Positions 11,358-21,897 of a stretch of 64,000 nucleotides of DNA are shown here, piece by piece. This DNA comes from Nemopilema nomurai (Eukaryota; Cnidaria; Scyphozoa; Rhizostomeae; Rhizostomatidae), in NCBI GenBank assembly GCA_003864495.1, contig ML133479.1, forward strand, positions 854,294 through 918,293. The letters run 5' to 3'. Every line of letters starts with the position of its first letter. Positions within the stretch are counted from its first letter, which is position 1. Made by a program: the position numbers and the translations under genes. The notes under the pieces are model-generated. The model saw only the letters and a list, made by a program, of their open reading frames with translations. It did not search any database and was not told the DNA's origin.

Positions 11358-13375
11358 AGTTCACGGAATGGACTGGCTGGTCAGGTTGTAGTGTCACGTG
11401 TAACAACGGATCTCAGTCTCGGACACGTAGCTGCCTCCATTGGAAGTGCGATGGCAAAGTGATTGAAATTAGGGCCTGCAGCAAAGATGATTGCCCAGGT
11501 GAGGCTTTGGACTTAATCTTCCCACCATGGACAGAACGTTTTTTATTCTTGGCGCATGCATTAAGCTGACATATTCACAAGCATATAAGCTTAGCCAATG
11601 TTAATGAAGAGAACTTTGTGAATATGAGAAAATTGCGATAAACGAGATACATTTAAGGATTTTATGACGATTAGCATATTTCAAGCAACATTCAGTGAAC
11701 TACGTTGACTCGATCTACCAGCACGCTGACATGCAAAACGAGGACATCTCAATGCCACACGACAAGAATTTCTGAGGGAGGAGTTTCCTTCAGCAAACTA
11801 GCAGAGTCACCACTTCATTTGAAATCATCGGCAAAGTCACTTGCATGGCCACTAAGAACAAAAGACAATAAAAAAGCAGTTCTGAGCTTCATTATCGATT
11901 CTTGTAGGTTCCGAGGTATCATGCGATTGACTAGCTTCAATGCTACTGTTGTTGTAAAGGAATATCTGAAGCTCAAGTATATCATAGTAAAGTTTGAGAA
12001 TCATTATTCGCTCTAGAAGTAAGCAGTCGACCAATAAAGACTATTTTGGGTCAATCAAAGTTTAATGCATTTTATAGTTCAGCACTGCAGATTCAGTTTG
12101 AGTTTCATTAAGCAATGAATGTAGGTTCTGTTTCCAAGTCTATTGAATCATTCATTGTGGCAATCAACAGTTTGTTTTTAATTTCAGACTATTTGGAATG
12201 GACCCCCTGGTCCAAATGTGACGTTGCCTGTGGCCGCGGACTGGAGACGAGGAAGCGAAAGTGCTCCGGCATTCGTTGCTCTGGGATTTCAAGTCAAGAG
12301 AGGTCATGCTTCAAGGACCCGTGCCGAACAAGTAAATACCTTTCATAGCTTTAAAGGTATTGAGTCATGGTAAATAGCGGTTTTCCACGAGCTGTTGTCT
12401 GTTTTCATGTGATAAATCGGCTTTCATGTGATCAGACATCAACTGCGAGGTTAAAACATCATGTGTGCAGTTTGCTTGACAGCCAATCAGATTAACGGAG
12501 CTATCATAATGACTCAGCAATTGTTGTAATTTGGGTATACGCTTTCCATTTATCATGACTCAATGTCTTCAATACTAACGCTCCATATTCTCTCGTGGCC
12601 AGTTGGCAAAATCTCTTAGCTACAGAATGTGTTGCTTGAAATTCATCGTTCTGTATGAAATTCATCGTCCAAACAAGCTAGACGCTTTTTCATGGAAAAG
12701 CGGCTGATTAAACCTCGTTTTGAGGTGTGACCGATGACCATAAAGCTTGTTCCACACATGTCCCTAATAATCGCAAATAATCTCAGCTGCGCGATGATTG
12801 TTGTCGCTTAACAAGATGCCGCACTCTACTTCGGGAATGTTGCTTAGCTAAAAGACGTGAACCAGGCTTACGGAACTGTACAAATGAGAGAGTCCCTTGA
12901 AAGTGCACTGATTTACATGTTTACATTCGCAATCAAGACGAGTCTCTAGTTGACTGCCAACAAAGATATCGATATTCACAAATAATAACGATAAAAGTGG
13001 TTGATACACATTTTTGATGCACTGACTTTTTAGACGTCGCACATCCAGCCCCTTCGGCGGGACTGCTTTCGGCCATTGGTGCACCGTGGGGAGGCTGGTC
13101 GCCGTGCTCTTCGAACTGCGGCTTCGGAGTGCAGACAAGGAAAAGGAACTGCAAACAGGGCAACTGCGCCCTCAATAAAGACCTCGTGGAAACGAAGATC
13201 TGCCTTCGACAGTCATGCTCAGGTATTTGATTGAACAACCTGACCTAGAATATAGACTTCTCAAATGCTGTCTTTATTAAACTGAATTTTTATAGTTCCC
13301 ATCTTTGAAACTCAACTCAAAACTGACAAACTGACAAACTGACAAACTGACAAACTGACAAACTGACAAACTGAC

Positions 13376-13446
<71 letters not shown>

Positions 13447-14178
13447 ATAAACAACCTAACTTACTAACTAACAAACTTGCTATCTAACAAAATAACTGAC
13501 TTATCGACAAGCTGACTATATAAATAATTTATTAACCGGAGCCAACGTAACCTTTCTAAGATTAAGTCTGATTGTGATGCCTGTCCATCGGTTTTATTAC
13601 CTCCCATCACTGATAGAAAATCCTTTTAAGAATCTTTGTCTGCACTAGGCGAAATAAACATGCCAGAAAATGTGCAAAGGACCTGCATGTACATCCACAA
13701 CAGTTACAGAATATCGCACGGTGCCATGGAGCTCAAGTGGGCTGGCTCGTTGGCAAATGACGCGCACAGAATTGCGAAGGAGCTGGCGATTAAAGCAGCG
13801 GCCATAGCAGATGTAGGAGCGCTAGAGAACCCCGGCGTTAGTATCATGGTGATGCCCTCTGGTGATTCCTCGGATATCGGTCTAGAGGCTGCTTGCTACA
13901 CAGCTGCAAAATCATGGTATGCTGAACACAAAAACTATGACTTTGAAAATCCTCACCTGACCAACGAAAACAAACATTTCACACAGATGATTTGGAAAGC
14001 CTCACACGAGGCAGGGTTTGGAGTGGCGATGTCAAAAACTACCAACCGGTTTTACTTCGTAGCCAAATATGACCCCCCTGGAAACCAAGACAGTTACGTT
14101 GGATTTCGGAAAAATGCTTTACCACTTCAGACAAGTAATAGACTTGATGAATCCATGGTTGTAAAACGTCTGAAATGA
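11358..14178 (+). CDS. TSP1 ×3 – CAP (GAPR-1/PR-1-like) secreted protein, 5' exon(s) uncertain
   Basis: Four exons: 11358–11498, 12188–12331, 13034–13222 and 13649–14178 (stop TGA). Every junction is phase 1. The first three each encode one thrombospondin type-1 repeat with WxxW and CSxxC cores (WTGWSGCSVTC; WTPWSKCDVAC; WGGWSPCSSNC). The last encodes a CAP/SCP domain: an HNSYR start motif, WYAEHKNYDF, the family signature HFTQMIW, and FVAKYDPPGN near the end. The closest family I can name is GAPR-1-like. TSP1 repeats bind extracellular partners; CAP domains act outside the cell in many roles, so no specific function is claimed. The first TSP1 exon needs an upstream exon ending in phase 1. 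The donor at 9070, or directly the signal-peptide exon ending at 7017, would fit. The acceptor at 11357 is good (gtttcag). Confidence 0.8.
12359..12564. mobile_element. MITE-like element, copy 2 (206 bp), in an intron
   Basis: The termini attgagtcatggtaaat (12359) and atttatcatgactcaat (ending 12564) are inverted repeats with one mismatch. It is the same length as the element at 5873–6078 and in opposite orientation. It starts 28 bp after the splice donor of the second TSP1 exon. Confidence 0.65.
13319..13445. repeat. Compound microsatellite
   Basis: About seven copies of the 8-mer aaactgac are followed directly by about 17 copies of the 4-mer aact, with degenerate remnants to about 13500. 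It is intronic, between the third TSP1 exon and the CAP exon. Confidence 0.95.
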
Positions 14179-14772
14179 GAAATTGGGAAGGAAAGCGAGA
14201 AAGTTGAATGGGTGATGGGTGGCAACTCGGTAAGCAAATTCATTGAAGAAGTAACCGCGCAAAAAGATAATCAAATGGCTTTGTAGAAAAGTGCATGGAA
14301 ATCATAGCAGATGCATACTGGTTTTTAAAAACTTATAATTGCATAGCTGATTATATAGGTGTGTCTAAAACTGAAAGAGGTCGTCAAATGCACACCAAAA
14401 CTATACAGGGAAAATTCAAGTAGCAATCTTTGAAACATCAGTTGGAGTATAAGCATCGAGTACTCCAGCTTGTTCAAGTGACGCAAAGCCGCTATTCCAG
14501 TTTCTCAGAGTCAATTAAATTACTTAGGCTTATTCTCAAAAGCGAATACTTGAATAAAACAATGATTAGCCAAAAATTCATGGAAGTATGTCATTCTTAT
14601 CACTTTCATTACTTGGAGTGCACATTTCAAGGAATCGTACACATGCACTATTTTGTTGCACTCCTTTAATCTAAAGCTCCTTCGCCTGGCTCCCCTCACC
14701 GCGCAAGTGACAAATTTACCCATTATGACAAATGAATATAAATTCTCTAACGGAGCAGAAAGTTTCAATAAA
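14179..14772 (+). other. 3' UTR and poly(A) signal of the TSP1–CAP gene
   Basis: Non-coding sequence follows the stop at 14178. An AATAAA at 14767–14772 is a plausible poly(A) signal. Confidence 0.5.
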
Positions 14773-15516
14773 ATCATGAAACATTTGTATTCATTTACAA
14801 GTGTAGATAAATAATTGGATAAACTACAATAAAAATTAGAGTAAAATAGAAATTAGGTTAGGTTAGAATGTATCAGTCTGAAACGATGTATTATCTATGT
14901 CATAAAACAATAAAAGGGGGACTTACATAACAAATAAGTAAAAAATTTAAATGAAATTTTTGAATTTCGAACCTACTTCAAGTGTTGAAGAATCAAAGTG
15001 ACACAAAATATATCATCTATAAATATATCTCAAAACATAGTGTTATTACTAATCACAATCAATAAAAAGGTTTTATACCAAAATTATGATTCATTGTACA
15101 AAATGTCAACACAGGACTTTCAGCCGATGAAAACTCTATTTAGTCTTTTGTCTTAGACTTGTAACTATTCATTAGACACAAACTGACAGCATTTAAGAAT
15201 GGGTTCCTGGTTCACCAAGTCTAATAACACACTCTATGAGGGCAGCAAATATAAACCATTGATTCATAGCGATGGGAGTAAACTTAATTATCATGATAAA
15301 AGGGTTTTGACATCCCATGTCAATATCCTTAAAGAGATTGGGAATCTAAATAGCTCCTTTATAATTGAAAAGCATCAAATTGACTAATGACTTATATTTA
15401 TTGACTTAGCAAATACAAATTCTACTTGTGTCAATAATACAAATGTTAGACTAAAGAAGGTCTTCAACTGTCATTAAGGGGTGAATGACGAATGAGATCT
15501 GCTCTGCAAAACTCAC
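14773..15516. other. AT-rich region; last exon of the minus-strand LRR gene not resolved
   Basis: The LRR gene enters here with a phase-1 donor at 15517 (minus strand) and should have at least one more exon with its stop. I could not choose a convincing acceptor. No other gene is visible. Confidence 0.4.
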
Positions 15517-18500
15517 CTGTATCTAAATTTTTGGCCATTAGCTGGCCAGGAGACACATTTGGTACCTTGTGATCAACAAACAGGAACTTTACACAGACAT
15601 CCTGCAAAGAAATATGAAACAAAACATAAATAAACATTTTGAAAAAGACTTTTGTCAGGAACAGCCTTTAACTTATCGCAAACAGCTGGGAAAGGTAAGA
15701 GCCTATCACAAAGGGCTGGTGACAACTTGGAAAAAAATCTTATTTTATGATGTTAGTAGTCATGTATATGGCAAATGAGAAAATGGGAGAAATGTCATCT
15801 TTGTTATGACAGTTGAAAAATAAGAACGTTTGGAGAGACTGGTGTATTAGTCTGGCTTTCTTTTATAACCAGAAAATGCATCTAAAAACATACATGCTGG
15901 CTTAAATGTGTAGCTTTCAAGAGTCATGATTGGAGGAAAGGTCAGGAATGCACAAACCTTCAGGTAAGTAACAGCAGGACGGGAGATTTCTGGGCATCCA
16001 CAGATATATAGATACTGTAGAGTACTTGGGATACTTGAAGCCATGACAAATATGCTCTTATCAGTCAATTGCCGTAGCCCTGAGAGAACTAAGCATTCCA
16101 GCTTACAGCAAAAGCGAACCAGCTCGCAGATGCCAGAATCTGTCACCTGCAAAATATAACAGATTGTGACTTTGGAAACCGCAGCTTGTTGATGAATTTC
16201 ATAATAAGAACCACGACGAATAAAGAAAGCATATAGATCGAGAATCTTGGTAAGAATCAATTAACTAGGCATATCCGGTATATAAGACGTAAGACAGGCC
16301 CATTATACAACATGTCCAGTAGGTGACACAAACGTTTCGACTCTATCAAGAGTCATCTTCAGTGTAAATTAACGGGCGAGAAAAAACAATAAATATATTA
16401 CATCTATGTTAGTTATGTTACATCTATGTTATGTTAGTGAAATTATACCTTTCCTAACCGCTCTTTATATATGGCCGGTCTCTAGCTTTTTTACTAATAT
16501 CCCTCTTGATGAATGCATCAAACTATGTATTAATTGCATCTTTAATAACCTTGACTCCTTCCACTATTTAGACTGCAGGTTTGATCGTGGAAATTTTCGC
16601 AAACTTCTCAGCGCTGCTGTTAAAAACAACCATTTTATTTTTAATGGTAAACTCTTTGATCGAATAGACGGTGTCGCTGTGGGCTCTCCCCTCGCCCCAC
16701 TCTAGGCAATATATTTATGCACGCTCTCAAAACCCCGATTTCTAAATGAATGCACCCCTGAATTTAAACCTGTCTTTTATCGACGTTATGTTGATGATAC
16801 TCTGTCTATTTGAGGATCCTGAACACGCTAGTTTTCTCCTTCAACATATCAATAAATTTCACCCTATTGAAGTTGAAAATAACGATTCCTTACCATTTCA
16901 GGATGTCTTGATATCCAAAACTCCTAATAAATTTTCCTCTACCGCAAAGAAACATTTACTGGACTTTACACTGATTTTGCTAGTTTGTCTCCAATTCATT
17001 ATAAATTTAATCTTGTTAACATTCTTATTTACCGCGCTTTTCATATTTGTTCTTCGTATGAAAATTTTCACACTGAACCTACCACTACCTACTACTAAAA
17101 CTTCTAACCTTGACAATAACAAACAGCTTCTCTTTTTATTTTTACCCTTTCTTGGAAACTATAGCCTCCGCATTAAGACAACTATTACTAAGCTTATGAA
17201 GAAATGCTACACTGTGGTTCAACTTAAGTTCGTGTTCAGTTCACCTAAACCTATTTCTAATTTCTCTATATTTAAAGATCGTCACGCCCCCCTTTTGTGC
17301 TCTAATGTTATTTACAAATTTACGTATAGTGGCTGCAGCGCCATTTACTATGGTAAAACATCCCGTAATCTCATGATTCGTTGTAGAGAGCACCTGGGAA
17401 TTAACAAACATGGGCAAGGTGTTGAAACCCCAGCCCTTCGTCCATCCATGACCATATTTCTAAGGCTGGACACGTAGCATCTGTTGAAGATTCTTTTATT
17501 CTCTCCCAAACAAATAACTCCTTTGATCTACTTATTCAAGAGAGCCTTTGATTACATCGTGACAGTCCTTTGCTCAATTACCAACAGTCCTCTATTCCCA
17601 TGATTTTGTTCTGACTTTCTTTTCCTGCGTTGTTTTCTCTGGTGTGCCTTTATTCCTTGTTTATCCCTTTAGGTTGTTTACCATTTCTTGTAACATCTCT
17701 CACGTCCTGATTACTCCTTTACGTATTGCTTTATCACATGGTTTTCGACCCCTTTTGTTTAACTAATGTATTTTGGTTTTTTCTCGACCGAATTTACACT
17801 GAAGATGACTCGTGATAGAGTCGAAACGTTTGTGTCACCTACTAGATATGTTGTATAATGGGCCTGTCTAACGCCTTATATACCGGATATGTCTAATTAA
17901 TTGATTCTTATCAAGAAGTTGTCGACCATCAACAATGATTTTTTATTCGTCTTGGTTCTTATTTTAAAAACATAAGGTTTTCACAACATAACATAATACA
18001 TGATATAAAATATATAATACAAGATATAAAATATAACCAAATATTATATAATATTATATAATATAGGATAGTATAATTTATCATGTATGATATAGCTATA
18101 TCTGCTTACTTGTGTGCATCCTTTTATGTTCAGCTTTTGCAGTCTCGGACAGTTTCTTGCTAGACAAAACAGCTCCTCATCAGAAAACAAAGTGCTACCA
18201 GACATCCCAAGATACTGTAAGTTTGGAAGATGAGGCAACAAGCAACAAATTACAGATGTGTCCAGCTAAAGCAAAAGAAAAATTACAAAATTAGGAAATG
18301 AAGTTAATACATTTCATACAAAATTTTGAAAATTTGAAGAACATATTAGATTTCTGACTTAACATTACTCCAAGCCAGATCATCTGGCCCACTGTAGTGC
18401 CTTGCACTGCCACTATCTACTACAGGAGCAAGGTTCCCTGACAAGGTATAATGAAGGAAATAAAAGTGTTACCAGCTGTTTAAAAGCAAAGAAGAGGTGG

Positions 18501-21500
18501 CAAAATGTTTGTTTTCATTGATGATCAATTTGCATACCCTCTTACAAGCTTGCAATGCAAGTTTTTGCAGCTTAGTTGCCTGTTTGCTCCTTGTATTGGT
18601 TGATAATGTAGCTAAAGGTTTCCCAGTAATTTTACTGCAATATGTCATGGCAAGTTTTGAGAGCCTTGTACAGTGTTGAACAATCGATTTCAAGGTGGCA
18701 TCAGTCAATTGTTCACAAAAGCTCAAATCTATGTTCTCAATACAACAACCAGTCTTCTCTAGAATCTAGAAACAAATGAAACAATATAAAGACTATGTAC
18801 AGACAAAAATCATATAAAAAGTACCAGCCTGGGGGACTCATTAATCCTCAAACTTGGAGCAGCAACAAACAACCACCCTGTTTACATTGACACAAAAGTC
18901 TACTGATACAGGATCACAAAGTATGTATATATGTGTTAGGATCACCAAATGTAATCTTTTACCTCGTTATAATCATATAACAACTTATGATATAATCATT
19001 ATAACAACATCAGGTATGATATAACAACTTTCTAAGGAAAAGCACTTTCCAAGGTTGAATTTCTAACAGTACTTACATTTGAAACTAGTTCATCAGTAAT
19101 GCATTGAACGCCAGCCAGCTTCAGTGTATGGATAAAACTGCTTCTCAGAGAAACAGATTGGAGGAATTCTGTGCTTACTTGAGTACCACGTGCAGTAAGG
19201 GCACATAAACTTGATGGTAGACAATCTGAGAGAATATCAGGCCCCTTTGCAAGCTCATAGCAATAGGAGATATCAACTACTGATATTTTGCAAGCTTTAA
19301 ATACCTGAAAAAGAGCTAAAAATCAATACAAGATGAAAAGCAATTCATTTCTAAAATTACATCACTAGCAAGTGATTATTCTACACAAATGTTTGGTAGC
19401 TCTTAAAAATATCCTAACTCAATAAGGTATGTTAATAAAGGCAAACAGAGGTTGAAATAGCTACAAAAATAGTTAAATTTTTCATGATAAAAGCAGATCA
19501 TAGGTGTTTTCCAAAAACAACATGTTAACATATCCCAGTATTCATCAAAACACTCAGTTGTTGTGAAACCATATGAAATCCAATAACTATTGAAGGTCAT
19601 AAATAAAACAGCTGCCGTTGTTATTCTACCTTTTCCTGACAAACTTGCTTTCCCTATAATGCTATGTGGAATCTTGTTGATTATGTGGACTCTTAAACAG
19701 CCATAAAATCTCTTTCACAGAGCTGATTAAAGTCTTTAAATTTTAGTCACATTACATTCAATGACCATGTATTCTGTATCCCTGCTTTTAGCATTCTTCA
19801 TTTGGTTGAACACTCAAAATCAATACATTCTAATGACTAAACTATTGTGTCATGATTTCATATTGCCAGCCTTAATCAAGATGATTTTTTAGCTCTATCA
19901 AAGAGCTATTAATATATCTATCCAAAAAAGCTTTTGCAACAACACAAAATATATTATACAAATAACAGAAACCTCACCGCTCTCAAGCCCACTGGAGTTA
20001 TTTTATTGCAGCCATAAAGCTTCAAACTAAAGAGAAAGTCAAGATGTAGCCTGGATTACAAATCTTGGGAAGTTAACAGAGAGAGCTGAGTCATCAAATA
20101 AATATTTTTGCAATTTATTCAGTAATTGTAAATAAGGGCAGGATTCAAGATTATGGTTCATATACTCACCACTTCAGATTAAAACATCTGTCTGCAAGAT
20201 TGATCAAGGAGACATCTGTTACTCCACTGATATATGAGCAGTCAAGTGTTTCCTAGGAGTAAAAAAATTTGACAGAATCAGCTACAAAAAAGGTTTTTCA
20301 TACTTGGGTTATATACAATCATGAGTTCATATGAGTGAGTTCCAAACAAGTAAACTCTTGCTTAAATAACTTTGAATATTTTCATGTTTAAAATGTGGAT
20401 AGCCACAGCACATCTTCAAAAACACAGAAAACATTCTCTTTCTAGCAGCCTTTGCAAAACAAATGGCAATAAAGGGTGTTTCTTTTATTCGTACCTGGGA
20501 GCCCATAAACAAAGGGATTTGTATTAGAAAAAAAATGGTAAACTACACTAAATGAAGCTAAAAGGAATTCAGCATTCTCACCAAACTTCCAAGTAAAAAT
20601 CCAGCAATATATTCTAAACCAAGGTCAGTTAGCTTTGAGCAACAAAACAAATTCAGGCAGCTGATTTTGTTACATTTTTGAACAAGTGCTGAAATCTCAA
20701 CATCTCCGACATTGAAACTTTGTTTCAGGTTTGCTGAATGTAGATCTTGGCAAGATGCTGCATGGAAACTGCTGCCTTGAAGTTTAGGAAGATTATTCAA
20801 TGTAATATTCTCCAGTCTCTGCAGGTCTTGCAACACAGGTTTGAGTCCAGCATCTGCACCATAACACACATTATTATGAACAAGGTGGATGGGTTAGTTT
20901 GCAAAAAAAGACAATGAATGATGAAAATATTTAAATAAAATCATTTGTTTTGTAAGTAGATAACAATTATGGAGTCTAAAATGCAAAATTGAATGAAGAA
21001 CTCTGTAGATCTTGAAAAACCTCTCTGCAGTCACAAATGGACAAAATTTATGTGTATAATGTTATGTGATTACAGTCCAGTATTTTTGCCATAAAAGTTC
21101 AATTATGTTGCCAGCATATTTTCATGGGTAATGGTGAAACTATTGGCCTGCAATTTGCTGGCCGTTGCCATAAGAATTTAAAGCCATGAATAAAAGTGAA
21201 TGAAAATATTTAGACTTTTTAATGAAATACTCTAGTCATAAAAAATCAAGTTTAATTTGCTAATTTGTACATGCAAGAATCATCGAATAAATTAGTTTGG
21301 GAGGAAAAAAATCCCAAGCACAAATAAACTACAAAGCTGTGATAAAAATTCATGCACTAGTCTTTAATCATTTCCACCTTCTCTTAAACAACACAGAAAG
21401 GTCCATGGGAGAGGAATACATGTATCTCTATGGTTGAAAACAGTGCATAAGCTTGAATACAGTCTTGCTCCTGGTTTGAGTGGAGTCTCGTATAAGGATG

Positions 21501-21897
21501 ACAATAGAAAAATAACTTCAAACCAACAATAACGCTGTCAAAATAACGTTGTCAACTTTAAGAACACAGTCAAACGAAGCTAACTTTGAGACAAACCTGT
21601 AACATTAGAGCAATTTATTATAGCTAGTGATTTCAGCCCACGGCAAGAAGCACTAAGAAGGCTAAGGAATTGATCATCGACTTGTCGACAATTCTGCAAG
21701 GTGATTTCACCAAGTGCATGCGAGAAGAGGTTCTCCTTGATCGTCGGCAGCAGTTCATTGCTAAACTTTTCATGAATCGCAAGCCGTTCTAGCACATCCA
21801 CCTTCTGTGTCAATGTAAGTGCTGTTCCTACGCCATCAAGCTCCGTGATGGCATCGCAAATGTAGTCCAAACATAAATCGGAAAGAGATTTTACCAT
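15517..21897 (-). CDS. Leucine-rich-repeat protein with N-terminal BC-box-like motif, 3' end unresolved
   Basis: Nine exons on the minus strand: 21897–21597, 20853–20582, 20252–20170, 20026–19978, 19304–19077, 18765–18538, 18265–18110, 16146–15958 and 15601–15517. All have GT–AG ends and matching phases (1, 0, 2, 0, 0, 0, 0, 0). About 530 residues are visible. Residues 4–13 (SLSDLCLDYI) match the BC-box consensus, in which a small residue and Leu are followed by Cys four positions on. The rest is a run of Cys-type LRRs of the AMN1/FBXL/ZYG11 kind, with LxxLxLxxC and ITDxGL patterns (LKLYGCNKIT, IDLSFCEQLTD, LNIKGCTQVTDSG). I see no F-box. By family knowledge, BC-box LRR proteins (ZYG11, ZER1, PRAME-like) recruit substrates to Elongin–Cullin ubiquitin ligases; that role here is inference. 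Start ATG 21897 was chosen because the upstream in-frame Met precedes non-conserved-looking sequence. The Penelope-like element lies in the intron between 18110 and 16146. Confidence 0.75.
16325..16368 (-). ncRNA. Hammerhead-ribozyme-like motif in the left arm (inverted copy)
   Basis: This is the reverse complement of the right-arm motif and keeps the same CUGANGA and GAAA cores. It differs in the stem II loop (ttgata instead of gtgata). Confidence 0.45.
17793..17836 (+). ncRNA. Hammerhead-ribozyme-like motif in the right arm of the Penelope-like element
   Basis: The core CTGAAGA at 17799 fits CUGANGA. A one-base bulge is followed by stem II (GACTC/GAGTC, loop gtgata), then GAAA at 17823, a two-pair stem III (AC/GT), and a short stem I (ACA/TGT). 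This resembles the minimal type-I hammerheads known from Penelope-like elements. Activity cannot be judged from sequence. Confidence 0.5.
17985..18075. repeat. AT-rich simple repeat
   Basis: Irregular runs of ataaaatatataata and atattatata type lie in the LRR gene intron, just downstream (on the minus strand) of the exon at 18265–18110. Confidence 0.7.

Larger units (their letters stand above)
16243..17915 (+). mobile_element. Degenerate Penelope-like retroelement flanked by long inverted arms
   Basis: The interior has broken reverse-transcriptase pieces: FFTNIPLDECI, GVAVGSPLAPL and, in another frame, the catalytic YVDD motif near 16790. A C-terminal GIY-YIG endonuclease piece lies near 17311–17420 (YKFTYSGCSAIYYGKTSR..R..EH). 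Frameshifts and stops interrupt it and the 5' part of the RT is missing, so it is a dead, truncated copy. RT plus GIY-YIG is the hallmark of EN+ Penelope-like elements. The arms at 16243–16386 and 17777–17915 are inverted repeats of about 140 bp. It sits antisense inside an intron of the LRR gene. Confidence 0.8.

Noticed and set aside
15445..15516. Terminal exon of the LRR gene ending just after an acceptor near 15455
   Set aside because: It would need an intron of about 55 nt and add a single residue; too weak to call.
15517..21897. F-box LRR (FBXL) assignment
   Set aside because: The LRRs look FBXL-like, but the N terminus shows a BC-box-like motif and no F-box pattern.
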